Notes under the pieces: generated by a model
What the model saw: only the letters and a program-made list of their open reading frames with translations
The model's database searches: none
Told to the model about the DNA's origin: nothing
Assembly: GCA_902489925.1 (NCBI GenBank)
Contig: CABUBX010000003.1
Span: 1 to 64,000 of the forward strand
Direction: 5' to 3'
Length of the DNA: 64,000 bases
Origin: an uncultured Lachnospiraceae bacterium
GTDB lineage: Bacteria; Bacillota; Clostridia; Lachnospirales; Lachnospiraceae
Shown here: positions 35,946 to 45,015 of the stretch, piece after piece
Layout of the letters: every line of letters begins with the position of its first letter
Numbering within the stretch: the stretch's first letter is position 1
Made by a program: the position numbers and the translations under genes

Positions 35946-38006
35946 CTAATTTATATTTTTTGTCAAATCTAACGTAATCATAGCCTTAAATAAATCGCCG
36001 TCAAGATAAATGTCAAACTTTCCGCCGTGAAGCTCTACAAGACTTCTGGCAATTGAAAGTCCGAGGCCGCTGCCCTCCGTTGTTCTCGAGGAATCCCCGC
36101 GCACAAAACGCTGCATCAAATCATCGCCACTTATATTTAACGGTGCTTTTGAAATATTTTTCATGACAAAGCACGCCTTATCAATACCTCTGTACATATC
36201 AACATAAACTCTTGAATGTTCGATTGAATACTTGAAAGCATTGTTGAACAGATTATCAAGCACACGGTAGAGCCGCCGGCCGTCGGCCATAATCATCAGC
36301 TCATCCTCCTCCGAGTTAAAGACAATGTTTAAATCCTTTGTCTCATACTTCTCCTGATAGGTGCCTGCTACCTGAGCAACAAGCTCGACAAAATTAATGC
36401 AATTTTTCTCAAGCACAATATTTCCGGAGGAAGCTCTTGATGCCTCAACAAGGTCTTCCGTCAAATCTTTAAGACGCCTTGATTTCAAATCAAGCACCTC
36501 AATATATTCTTTAATCGGCTGCTCGGTAATATTCTCACGCTTTAGCAAATCAACATAATTAATAATCGAGGTCAGCGGTGTTTTAATATCATGAGAAACA
36601 TTTGTAATCAAATCCGCCTTCATGCGCTCACTTTTTGTACGTTCATCCACCGCCGCGTTGAGACCGTCACCGATATTATTGATATCCTCGGCAAAATCTT
36701 TAAATATGCCGCGCATCTTTGAAGTGTCAATCTTATACTCCAAATTTCCTGCAGCAATCGCCTGAGCGCCCTTTTTAATATCATTGATATCAAGAATCTT
36801 TCGTCCGATATAACAAAATTCCCATGCGTAAAGTGCGAAAAGCATCGTCCAGACAAACAAATCGCCGATGTTTGCCGCAATAGCCATGAGCAGCAAATCA
36901 CCGATACCCATAGCAAAAATAACAATCATATATTTTCTGAAAATATTATTTTTAATAATACCATTGACAATCACATCGGAAAGTCCTTTGAAAATCTTAT
37001 AAATTACAGAATTTTTAAGAAGCACGCCGGCTTTAAATCGTCTTGCAAAGCTTAAAATACCGACAACTAAAAGCACATAAGCCGGAATAAAAAACACAAA
37101 ACTTCCGACAACCGACACTGCATTATACATATCAATCCCCTCAAAGCCGAGTATAAAAAACATTGTCGGGATAACAGTTGTCACCACCACCAAAATTTCT
37201 GTATACATTTTATCATAAAAATTAAGGCATACGCCCTCCTTTTTATGACCGTAGCCCGCAGAAACCATCAGATAGGTAAAGCATACGGCAATACAGATAA
37301 ATGAAAGCCCCATGCCTGCAAATCCCCATTTGCCCGAACCTGTCCATATCTGAAAATAGCGGTAGCCGTCATAAAAGTTATCGCCCGGCTGAAGATTTTC
37401 CGGCACATATGAGCATATATAACCGACCTTATCCGCAAAATCACTTTCCGCACCGACATAAAACGACGTATACTTTGCAAAATTTGAGCTGTAGACAATC
37501 CTACCTTCTATTGTCTCTGCCTTATCGTCATTTAAAAAGCGATTGGCAAACCGGACAACACGGATATTATTGACATTGTCAAAAATTCTCAAATCATTCA
37601 TATCTACAATATAATAATACTTTTTTTCATCTGACTTAAACGCTTCCTCCGACCAGTCATCACTGGCCTCTAAAATCTTTCCATCCCTGTCATAAACGGC
37701 AAATCTAAAATTCACCGGATTATTCATGTACGCCTCCAGCGGATATCCGCTGCTGCCGTCATTCACAGAGGACAGTCCTGCAAGCAGTGCGTCAATACTT
37801 TTGCCATATTCACTGATAAAACCGCTGCTTGAAAAATATTCCGCACCCGTCCGCGCCGCCCCTGCCGCACTTCCGAGGCCTGATGTGACAAACATTAAAA
37901 ATAACAGACCGCAGGCGACAAACACAACCGTTGACATCGCCATGACAATATGTGCCGCCGCCTTTAACGGTATACATCTTCGTACTCTTTTTGTTTTCAT
38001 TGACAT
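35946..38006 (-). CDS. Membrane sensor histidine kinase
   Basis: A 686-residue kinase. Membrane segment about 25-50, an extracytoplasmic sensor domain to about 228, several further membrane segments (about 230-400), a HAMP-like region, then HisKA with SHDIKTPLTSI (phospho-acceptor His about 472) and HATPase_c with NNAFKY (N box) and GSGLGLSIARSL (G2). It phosphorylates the OmpR-type regulator encoded just upstream. The multi-pass membrane region is unusual for a simple two-helix sensor. The ATG at 38006 is preferred for spacing to TAGGA; the one at 38015 abuts that site. Confidence 0.92.
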   Translation of the reverse strand: MSMKTKRVRRCIPLKAAAHIVMAMSTVVFVACGLLFLMFVTSGLGSAAGAARTGAEYFSSSGFISEYGKSIDALLAGLSSVNDGSSGYPLEAYMNNPVNFRFAVYDRDGKILEASDDWSEEAFKSDEKKYYYIVDMNDLRIFDNVNNIRVVRFANRFLNDDKAETIEGRIVYSSNFAKYTSFYVGAESDFADKVGYICSYVPENLQPGDNFYDGYRYFQIWTGSGKWGFAGMGLSFICIAVCFTYLMVSAGYGHKKEGVCLNFYDKMYTEILVVVTTVIPTMFFILGFEGIDMYNAVSVVGSFVFFIPAYVLLVVGILSFARRFKAGVLLKNSVIYKIFKGLSDVIVNGIIKNNIFRKYMIVIFAMGIGDLLLMAIAANIGDLFVWTMLFALYAWEFCYIGRKILDINDIKKGAQAIAAGNLEYKIDTSKMRGIFKDFAEDINNIGDGLNAAVDERTKSERMKADLITNVSHDIKTPLTSIINYVDLLKRENITEQPIKEYIEVLDLKSRRLKDLTEDLVEASRASSGNIVLEKNCINFVELVAQVAGTYQEKYETKDLNIVFNSEEDELMIMADGRRLYRVLDNLFNNAFKYSIEHSRVYVDMYRGIDKACFVMKNISKAPLNISGDDLMQRFVRGDSSRTTEGSGLGLSIARSLVELHGGKFDIYLDGDLFKAMITLDLTKNIN

Positions 38007-38020
38007 TAATTTCATTCCTA

Positions 38021-38719
38021 TCAGCTTAAATTCTCAATTTTGTAACCGACACCCCACACAACCTTCAAATATTTCGGCTCTTTCGGATTAATCTCGATTT
38101 TCTCACGAATATGGCTTATATGCACCGCTACTGTATTGTCCGCCGACAAGGCTTCTTCTTTCCAAATGTTTTCGTAAATTTCCTTAATCGAAAAAACACG
38201 GCCTTTATTTTTCACAAGAAGCTTCAAAATATTGTACTCTATCGGTGTCATCTTCACCGTCTCTCCCATGACCGTCACGATTTTATTCGTGTCATCGATA
38301 ACCAAATCACCGACACTGTAAGTCGTATCGCCGTTATCCCCGGAAGCATTGCCAAAAACTGTATACCGGCGAAGCTGCGCCTTCACCCGCGCCAAAAGTT
38401 CCATCGGATTAAACGGCTTGGAAATATAATCATCGGCACCGATATTCAAGCCGAGTATCTTATCGTTATCCTCCGTCTTGGCCGAGAGGATAATAATCGG
38501 CACGCCGGAGGTTTCTCTGATTTTTAAAGTTGCCCTGATGCCGTCAAGCACAGGCATCATCACATCAATCAAAACAAGATGCACCTCATTTTTATTCAGC
38601 ACATCAATGGCCTCCTGACCGTTGTAAGCTTTCAGCACATGATACTTTTCTCCGATTAAATAAATCTCTATCGCCCTTACAATTTCTTTATCATCATCAC
38701 AAACTAAAATATTATACAT
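38021..38719 (-). CDS. Response regulator, OmpR/PhoB family
   Basis: A 232-residue regulator. The receiver domain (1-118) shows DDD at 8-10, the phospho-acceptor aspartate in LIDVMMP (about 52) and KPF (about 101). The winged-helix DNA-binding domain (about 132-230) ends VKVVWGVGYKIE-like (LKVVWGVGYKIENL). Partner of the kinase encoded 14 bases downstream. AGGGGGAT precedes the ATG at 38719. Confidence 0.95.
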   Translation of the reverse strand: MYNILVCDDDKEIVRAIEIYLIGEKYHVLKAYNGQEAIDVLNKNEVHLVLIDVMMPVLDGIRATLKIRETSGVPIIILSAKTEDNDKILGLNIGADDYISKPFNPMELLARVKAQLRRYTVFGNASGDNGDTTYSVGDLVIDDTNKIVTVMGETVKMTPIEYNILKLLVKNKGRVFSIKEIYENIWKEEALSADNTVAVHISHIREKIEINPKEPKYLKVVWGVGYKIENLS

Positions 38720-38813
38720 ACTGCATCCCCCTCGTCTATCATTTCTTTTTTATATTCTCATAATATTTTTAAAATCCTCTGCGAAAATTATTAAAGACTT
38801 TCTTAAAAAATTT

Positions 38814-38841
38814 TCAAAAAAGGAGAGCCGCAGCCCTCCTT
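38814..38841 (-). terminator. Terminator of the gdpP-rplI-dnaB operon
   Basis: AGGAG/CTCCT with an inner GC/GC pairing forms a stem overlapping the dnaB stop codon, followed by T6 on the minus strand. Confidence 0.75.
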
Positions 38842-40168
38842 ATTTTTCCTTATTGGCAAACTTTGTATAATCAGGAAGCCATACAAGCTCGACTGTACCG
38901 ATTGGGCCGTTTCTCTGCTTTGCAATAATAATCTCCGAAATTCCCTTTTTATCGGTATCCTTGTTGTAATAATCATCCCTGTAAATAAACATAACGACAT
39001 CGGCATCCTGCTCAATGGCACCGGACTCTCGCAAATCGGAGAGCATCGGACGATGGTCGGGACGTGTCTCACAGGCACGGCTTAACTGTGAAAGCGCAAT
39101 AACCGGTGCGTTAATCTCCCTCGCCAGTGCTTTGAGCGAACGTGAAATTTCTGAAATCTCCTGCTGTCTGGATTCCGAATGGCGTCCGCCGCTCATCAAC
39201 TGAAGGTAGTCAATAATTACAAGCCCCAGTCCCTGCTCTAATTTAAACTTGCGGCACTTTGAGCGCAAATCCGCAATGGAAATACCCGGCGTATCATCAA
39301 TCATCAGCGGTGCCTCACTGATGCTTCCGGCACTTTCCACAAGCTTTTCCCAATCGGCACCGCCAAGATTTCCGGTTCTCATCGACTGTGAATCCACTTT
39401 GGATTCCATAGACAATATACGGTTGACAAGCTGGTCCTTTGACATCTCAAGGCTGAAAATCGCCGTCGGCACCTTATTGCGCACTGCAATATACTGAGCA
39501 AGATTTAAAACAAATGCTGTCTTTCCCATGGACGGACGCGCTGCGATAAGAATTAAGTCCGACGGCTGCAGGCCGCTTGTCTTATAATCCAAATCGTAGA
39601 AGCCTGTCGAAATTCCGGTCACAGTCCCCTTGTGCTTTGCTGCGGCTTCAATCTTATTAATGACGCTTAAAACAACATCCTTAATCGGTACAAAGTCCTC
39701 TGAGGAACGCCGCTGAAGCAAATCGAACATCTTCTTTTCCGTTGTTTCAAGAATATCCTCCAACGGCTCTTTGCTCATATAACACATGTTTTCGATTTCT
39801 TCATTTGCCTTAATAAGGCGGCGAAGTGCGGCCTTATCATAAACCGTCTGCGCATAATGTCTGACATTGGCAGAGGTCGGCACCTGATTGACAAGCTCAC
39901 TTATAAATTCAATGCTGCACAGCTCGTCCGGCACATCCTTCATTTTGAGATTTTCCTGTAATGTAATTAAATCGACCGGCTTTCCCTCACTTGTCAGCTC
40001 GACCATCGCATCAAAGAGCAGGCCGTACTGCCGCTGATAAAAATCATCGCCGGTAATCATCTCAGAAGCTGTCGCTATGGCATCGGCATCCATAATCATC
40101 GAGCCGATAACCGCCTTTTCAGCTTCTATGCTGTGCGGTAAAATCCGCTTAACTAATGCTTCCTCCAT
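38840..40168 (-). CDS. dnaB: Replicative DNA helicase DnaB
   Basis: A 442-residue hexameric fork helicase. The N-terminal domain (1-110) begins PHSIEAEKAVIGSMIMD; the RecA-like motor has Walker A ARPSMGKTAFVLN (about 208) and VIIDYLQLMSG (about 315). AAGGG precedes the ATG at 40168. Third gene of a conserved Firmicute cluster gdpP-rplI-dnaB. Confidence 0.96.
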   Translation of the reverse strand: MEEALVKRILPHSIEAEKAVIGSMIMDADAIATASEMITGDDFYQRQYGLLFDAMVELTSEGKPVDLITLQENLKMKDVPDELCSIEFISELVNQVPTSANVRHYAQTVYDKAALRRLIKANEEIENMCYMSKEPLEDILETTEKKMFDLLQRRSSEDFVPIKDVVLSVINKIEAAAKHKGTVTGISTGFYDLDYKTSGLQPSDLILIAARPSMGKTAFVLNLAQYIAVRNKVPTAIFSLEMSKDQLVNRILSMESKVDSQSMRTGNLGGADWEKLVESAGSISEAPLMIDDTPGISIADLRSKCRKFKLEQGLGLVIIDYLQLMSGGRHSESRQQEISEISRSLKALAREINAPVIALSQLSRACETRPDHRPMLSDLRESGAIEQDADVVMFIYRDDYYNKDTDKKGISEIIIAKQRNGPIGTVELVWLPDYTKFANKEK

Positions 40169-40177
40169 AACAATCCC

Positions 40178-40624
40178 TTACGCTTCTTTAACCTTAACTG
40201 TAAGCTGTGCCGTAACCTTTGGATGTACCTTGTACGGCACAATTGTCACGCCGAGCGTGCGAATCGGCTCTGCAAGCTGCAGCTTCTTTTTATCAATATC
40301 AATACCGAGCTGGGCTTTTGCCGCAGCCGCGATTTCTTTTGTGGACACTGAGCCAAATGTTCTGCCGCCCTCACCTGTCTTAATTGTCACTGTCACAAAC
40401 TTTTCTTTGATATCCTCGGCAAATGCCTGTGCCTGCTCAAGCAATTCCTTCGCAATCTTCGCCTCGTTGGCTTTTTGAAGCTTTAAATCATTGGCATTGG
40501 ATGCTGTCGCTTCCACACCAAGCTTTTTAGGCAAAATAAAATTTCTTGCATAGCCATCGCTGACATTGACTGTCTCACCTTTTTTTCCTAACGCTTTAAC
40601 ATCCTGTAATAAAATAACCTTCAT
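40178..40624 (-). CDS. rplI: Ribosomal protein L9
   Basis: A 148-residue L9. The N-terminal rRNA-binding domain ([36 protein letters not shown]) and C-terminal domain are joined by a long helix. The start is two bases after the gdpP stop codon; the ribosome-binding site GGAGAG lies inside gdpP. Confidence 0.96.
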   Translation of the reverse strand: MKVILLQDVKALGKKGETVNVSDGYARNFILPKKLGVEATASNANDLKLQKANEAKIAKELLEQAQAFAEDIKEKFVTVTIKTGEGGRTFGSVSTKEIAAAAKAQLGIDIDKKKLQLAEPIRTLGVTIVPYKVHPKVTAQLTVKVKEA

Positions 40625-42727
40625 CTATATCTCTCCTTCATTCTTCATAATTCGAAGCTGCATCTTCACCTGAGTCATCGCAGCCTCAACACTCATATCT
40701 TTAAGCTGGGCACCGGCAATTGCCGAATGACCGCCGCCGCCGAACTTCTCCATCACAAGCTGGACATTGACTTCCTCAAAGGAACGGGCGCTGACATAAA
40801 TCGTATCCTTTACATTTGTAAATACAAAGGAAGCTTTAACACCTGTAATATTCATCAGCTCATTAGCCACCTGAGCGCCGACAACCGTAGGGCTGTCAAG
40901 TCCCTCCGGACGACACTCCGCAAAGGCAAACATCCCGTCAAAAATTGTCGCCCTTGTCACAGCATCTGCACGAACCTTATAAGTTTCAATATCATCTCTG
41001 AACATCTTTTTTACTTTAATAATGTCCGCACCGTTTTTACGCAGGTAAGCGGCTGCCTCAAAGGTTCTTACGCCTGTCTTGTTAATAAAATTGTTTGTGT
41101 CAATCAAAAGTCCCGCATACATGGCATTGGCCTCTGTCGGGCGCAGACGGACGCCGTCTGTAATATATTGTAAAATTTCCGCAATCATCTCGCAGGCCGA
41201 CGAAGCGTACGGCTCAATATATGAAAGCACTGCATTCTCAATATTCTCGCTGCTCTGACGGTGATGGTCCAAAATAACGATGGTCTTTGTTTTTGTCAAA
41301 AGTGCCGGACATTCCGTATAAGACGGCTTATTCACATCGACAACGATAAGCACCGTATTCAAATCCACCAACTCCATCGCCTGAGCCTCATTTAAAAACA
41401 TATCCTCGGCATATTCTGAGCTATGTTCAAACTCCGCTTTTAAGGCGCGCACATTGGCTGTCAGCTCATTGATGACAATGTGGGCTTCCCTATTTAGCGC
41501 GCGTGCTGCCCGGTAAACACCGATTGAAGCGCCAAATGAATCCACATCACCAATCTTATGTCCCATAATAAGCACCTTTTCCTTGCCTTCTAAAAGCTGC
41601 TTTAAGGCATGTGCCTTAACACGCGCACGAACACGGGTGCTTTTTTCAACTTGCTTTGTTTTACCGCCATAGTAAGAAATCTTATCGCCATCCTTAATTA
41701 CCGCCTGATCACCACCACGTCCGAGCGCCAATTCAATGGCATTGCGCGACCACTCGGCGCACTGGGCGTAATTGGCACCGTTGACACCGACGCCTATACA
41801 AAGCGTTACCGGAATCTCATTACCGATATTAATCTCACGAACCTCATCGAGAATAGCAAACTTTGTTGTCTGAATCAACGGCAAATAGCGCTGTTGAATA
41901 ACAAACTGGAATCTGTCTTTTTCGGTCTTATGCACAATTGCATCATATTCCTGCATAAACTTCGTAATCTTACGCTCTATCAAAGCCGCAAGCAGAGAAC
42001 GGCGCACCTCCTCAGTACTGTTTAAGGCTTCCTCATAATTATCCACAAAGATTGTACCGCACACAAGCCTCTGCTCTTGATTTTCTTTCATATACCGTTT
42101 AATCTCTGTTTCATCAAACAGATAAATGGCAATAAGTACATTTTCCTGATCTCCAAGGTCAATCAAATCATTTTTTTCCGAAAAGCCTTCAACAACAATC
42201 CTTGATAATTCCGCTCTGAACTTATAATCTTTATAAGAAATATGGCAAACAGACTTTTGATTACCAACCGGCAGCTGTTCCTTCGTCAATTCCGGGAAAA
42301 GATTGGCAATTCCCTTTGACGCAAGCTTTGTATCCACAATTTCTTTAAACCTTGCATTGGCCCACAAAAGAACACCATTCTCATCAAGCACACCGTAAGG
42401 AATCTCAAGCTCATGCAGCAAAGACTTTTGCACCTGTCCGTAATCCAGTGCAAAATTCACAAGCTCGCTGAGTACGACCGGCTTGATTTTGGAATACAAA
42501 ATAATCATAATAATTCCATATACAAGGATACCGGCCAGCACGACAACACCGGCTCTGACATCAATAAAAAATACGCCGACTGCCACCATTGTCAAAAACA
42601 TAAGCAAACCAAGAGGCCACCTTAAATAACTTTTAAGCTTTCCTTTCAGCCTGAGACGCCCATCGCCCAAAGACTGCTCAATCCGCTCTGTGTTTTGCAC
42701 CTCACTGTTTTTTTCTTTATCATCCAT
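40625..42727 (-). CDS. gdpP: c-di-AMP phosphodiesterase, GdpP family
   Basis: A 700-residue membrane enzyme. Two membrane helices (about 36-80), a PAS-like domain (about 100-195), a degenerate GGDEF domain (about 200-345), and a DHH/DHHA1 phosphodiesterase. Metal motifs are MGHKIGDVDSFGAS, VVDVNKPSYTE, LDHHRQS and GGGGHSAIAGAQ. It hydrolyses c-di-AMP and so sets turgor, potassium and cell-wall homeostasis. Slightly longer than the Bacillus enzyme (659) because of its charged N-terminus. GGAGG precedes the ATG at 42727. Confidence 0.95.
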   Translation of the reverse strand: MDDKEKNSEVQNTERIEQSLGDGRLRLKGKLKSYLRWPLGLLMFLTMVAVGVFFIDVRAGVVVLAGILVYGIIMIILYSKIKPVVLSELVNFALDYGQVQKSLLHELEIPYGVLDENGVLLWANARFKEIVDTKLASKGIANLFPELTKEQLPVGNQKSVCHISYKDYKFRAELSRIVVEGFSEKNDLIDLGDQENVLIAIYLFDETEIKRYMKENQEQRLVCGTIFVDNYEEALNSTEEVRRSLLAALIERKITKFMQEYDAIVHKTEKDRFQFVIQQRYLPLIQTTKFAILDEVREINIGNEIPVTLCIGVGVNGANYAQCAEWSRNAIELALGRGGDQAVIKDGDKISYYGGKTKQVEKSTRVRARVKAHALKQLLEGKEKVLIMGHKIGDVDSFGASIGVYRAARALNREAHIVINELTANVRALKAEFEHSSEYAEDMFLNEAQAMELVDLNTVLIVVDVNKPSYTECPALLTKTKTIVILDHHRQSSENIENAVLSYIEPYASSACEMIAEILQYITDGVRLRPTEANAMYAGLLIDTNNFINKTGVRTFEAAAYLRKNGADIIKVKKMFRDDIETYKVRADAVTRATIFDGMFAFAECRPEGLDSPTVVGAQVANELMNITGVKASFVFTNVKDTIYVSARSFEEVNVQLVMEKFGGGGHSAIAGAQLKDMSVEAAMTQVKMQLRIMKNEGEI

Positions 42728-42768
42728 AAACCTACCTCCGCAATGGCATCATTCGCACTTATGTGCCC

Positions 42769-42797
42769 ATTATATCATTATCCGCTCTTTTGGTAAA
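42769..42797 (-). promoter_or_regulatory. Promoter of gdpP-rplI-dnaB
   Basis: Minus-strand TTTACC (42797-42792) and TATAAT (42774-42769), spacer 17 bases, about 35 bases before the gdpP ATG. Confidence 0.65.
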
Positions 42798-42816
42798 TAG
42801 TTTTGTCTCGAATACG

Positions 42817-42838
42817 CCGCGGGCAAATTCACCCGCGG
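42817..42838. other. GC-rich perfect inverted repeat between divergent genes
   Basis: CCGCGGG and CCCGCGG enclose eight bases, followed on the plus strand by a loose T tract. No plus-strand gene lies upstream that it could terminate. It is either an operator or a spurious-transcript terminator. Confidence 0.45.
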
Positions 42839-42850
42839 TCTCACTTTTTC

Positions 42851-42879
42851 TTGTCTGAGCTGAAATTTACTGATATACT
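42851..42879 (+). promoter_or_regulatory. Candidate promoter of the DJ-1 family gene
   Basis: TTGTCT and TATACT with a 17-base spacer. The predicted start falls within the ribosome-binding site, so the true start may be slightly further upstream. Confidence 0.4.
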
Positions 42880-42898
42880 TAAATCGGAGGTGTATTTT

Positions 42899-43456
42899 AT
42901 GTCAAAGGTAAGTATTTTTTTAGCTGACGGTTTTGAAGAAATCGAAGGCCTCACCGTTGTTGATTTACTGCGCCGCGCAGACATTGACATCGAGATGGTT
43001 TCCATCACGGGATGCCTGACAATCCACGGCGCCCACGGTATTGATGTTTCAGCGGACGTTTTATTTGAGAATGCCGACTTTTCGGCCACAGAATTGTTTG
43101 TGCTTCCGGGCGGTATGCCGGGCACATTAAATCTTAAATCCCACGAAGCTTTGGGCGAGCTGCTCACAGCTGCCTTTAAAGCAGGGAAATATGTCGCTGC
43201 CATCTGTGCCGCTCCAATCGTTCTCGGACATCTAGGCATCTTAAAAGGCAAAAAAGCGACCTGCTATCCGGCCGCAGACCTTGAAGTTCAGCTCACGGGC
43301 GCCGAACTTCTGCCTGTGCCTGTTGTCACCGACGGCAATGTGATTACAAGCCGCGGCATGGGCACAGCCATCGAGTTTGCCGCTGTCCTTATTGCAAAGC
43401 TTAAAAATCAGGAAACTGCCGATGAGCTTCTTGAAAGCATCGTCTATCGGGCATAA
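42899..43456 (+). CDS. DJ-1/ThiJ family protein
   Basis: A 185-residue DJ-1 superfamily protein. The conserved glutamate is in DGFEEIEG (about 13) and the nucleophilic cysteine in AAICAAPIVLGHLG (about 102). DJ-1/YajL proteins are linked to protein or metabolite deglycation and oxidative stress; exact activity is debated. CGGAGG precedes the ATG at 42899; an upstream in-frame start at 42803 has no comparable site. Confidence 0.9.
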   Translation: MSKVSIFLADGFEEIEGLTVVDLLRRADIDIEMVSITGCLTIHGAHGIDVSADVLFENADFSATELFVLPGGMPGTLNLKSHEALGELLTAAFKAGKYVAAICAAPIVLGHLGILKGKKATCYPAADLEVQLTGAELLPVPVVTDGNVITSRGMGTAIEFAAVLIAKLKNQETADELLESIVYRA

Positions 43457-43464
43457 AAACTTCT

Positions 43465-43522
43465 AAAAAAGCTTTGGTTCAGGTGTGACTTCTGTAAGTT
43501 CCACCTGTCCCAAAGCTTTTTA
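43465..43522 (+). terminator. Terminator of the DJ-1 family gene
   Basis: AAAGCTTTGG...CAGGTG pairs with CACCTG...CCAAAGCTTT around a 16-base loop, flanked by A and T runs. It can act on both strands. Confidence 0.88.
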
Positions 43523-43529
43523 TAAATCA

Positions 43530-43706
43530 TCAGTTTATCTTTTGAAGCCGTCCGTTCTCCAGCCGGTAAATCACATCATAATACGGCATCAATTCTTCAA
43601 TCAGCTTGTGCTCAATATTAATCACCGCCAGCTTTTCATTCTCAAGCAGCGCCTTTTCAATTACATAGCTGCTGGCCGCATCGACTGCCGCTGTAGCTTC
43701 ATCCAT
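43530..43706 (-). pseudogene. 3' remnant of an ABC transporter ATPase
   Basis: About 58 codons resemble the end of an ABC ATPase domain. MDEATAAVD matches the Walker B/D-loop consensus LDEATSALD, and VINIEHKLIEEL followed by YDVIYRLENGRL matches the H-loop and C-terminal strand. Everything upstream (Walker A, Q-loop, signature) is missing, and the fragment abuts and overlaps the 3' end of the CapA gene in another frame. It looks like the scar of a deletion that removed a transporter gene. Confidence 0.6.
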
Positions 43707-44976
43707 TCCCCCCATCACCGGATGCATCCGAAGTTTCTGCCTGCCCGCTGTTTCCGACATCCAGCTTTCCTGTGGCCGGTGTAATTTCTGTTGCCATAAT
43801 ATTATTGAAAATATTATTCAGATTTGCCACTGAAAGCTCATCATATGTAACGCCGTAAAGACCGTGTGCGCGAGCCAGTTCATCCGTATAATCCGATAGC
43901 TTATAGGTTGCATACTGCCCTGCATTGTGATTCCAATGGGCAACTACCGGTTCCATTGTGTAATTCTTGATTGAAATTTCAGACTCGTTGCCCGTTGTCT
44001 TTTTTTCAATCGTAAACTTCGCCATACCACCAATCAGACGTGGCACCGCATCCTGTGTCGATATGAAATTTCCCATAGAATAGTAAACAAGCATCTGATG
44101 ACCGTCTTCCCTTGTCAGCATCTTATACGGCTCTGTCACATGCGGATGGGAATCGACCGCAACATCGACGCCCTGCTCTAAAAAGAAGTCCACCCACTCT
44201 TTAGATTCTTCACTCGGCTCATAGACATACTCTGTACCCACATGACCGAATACCATGACAACATCGCTGATTTCCTTTGCCCGCCTGATATCTTCCGCCG
44301 CCTTTTCGGCATCGAAAACATCGACCAGATACGGCTTATCCTCCGGCACCGGAATACCGTTGGTGCCATAGGTGTAGTTGAGCATGGCAATTCGGATGCC
44401 GTTGACATCAACAGTCTGAATCGTATCCGCTTCCTGCTGGCTCTCATGAATACCGAGGACAATCATCTCCGGGTGCTTTTCCTTCCAGAAATTCAGCGTA
44501 TCTGAAATACCTTCTTCCCATTTATCCATCACATGATTTGTCGCATGAGTCACAACATCAAAGCCGGCATTCACAAGCGCATCGCCGATTTCCGGCGGTG
44601 TGCCAAAAGTCGGATAGCCGCTGAGCTTATTTCTGTCGTTAATATAAATCGTCTCTTGATTGACACAGGCAAGGTCTGCGGCCTCGATATCTGCCTTGAC
44701 ATGCTCATACAGGTGGTCGTAATTCCAATTGCCGCTGTCATTCATGCCGGATTTAAAAAGACCTGAATGAATCAAATTATCGCCGACTGCCAAAATATCG
44801 GCTGTCGTCACATCTACCGCCTGCGTTTTCTCGCGTTCATTAAAATAATCATTGACGTAAACAGTCAAATTGCTCTGTTCGATTTTCTCTGAAAATTCCG
44901 CTTCTTTATGACCACATCCGCCAAGCATCGCAGCTGCCGCCAAAAAAAGCGCAAGTGCTGTTTTCTTTAATTTCAC
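43699..44976 (-). CDS. CapA family lipoprotein (poly-gamma-glutamate synthesis-like, metallophosphatase fold)
   Basis: A 425-residue lipoprotein with lipobox LGGC (Cys about 21). The CapA/PgsA domain (about 60-350) shows AVGDNLIHSGLF, CVNQETI, ATNHVMDKWEEG, FGHVGTEY and DSHPHVTEP, the metal-binding motifs of the metallophosphoesterase-like fold. The family is associated with capsule or poly-gamma-glutamate anchoring, but most gut copies are uncharacterised. It starts with GTG at 44976 behind GAGGAGGGTGAG. The last 15 residues are low-complexity and lie at the junction with an ABC ATPase remnant, so the natural C-terminus may have been altered. Confidence 0.88.
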   Translation of the reverse strand: MKLKKTALALFLAAAAMLGGCGHKEAEFSEKIEQSNLTVYVNDYFNEREKTQAVDVTTADILAVGDNLIHSGLFKSGMNDSGNWNYDHLYEHVKADIEAADLACVNQETIYINDRNKLSGYPTFGTPPEIGDALVNAGFDVVTHATNHVMDKWEEGISDTLNFWKEKHPEMIVLGIHESQQEADTIQTVDVNGIRIAMLNYTYGTNGIPVPEDKPYLVDVFDAEKAAEDIRRAKEISDVVMVFGHVGTEYVYEPSEESKEWVDFFLEQGVDVAVDSHPHVTEPYKMLTREDGHQMLVYYSMGNFISTQDAVPRLIGGMAKFTIEKKTTGNESEISIKNYTMEPVVAHWNHNAGQYATYKLSDYTDELARAHGLYGVTYDELSVANLNNIFNNIMATEITPATGKLDVGNSGQAETSDASGDGGNG

Positions 44977-45015
44977 AATCTCACCCTCCTCTTTTGTAAA
45001 AGCTTTCAGTTATCA

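Noticed and set aside
43530..43760. Stand-alone 76-residue protein
   Set aside because: The first 18 residues are out-of-frame capA sequence and the rest is only the tail of an ABC ATPase.
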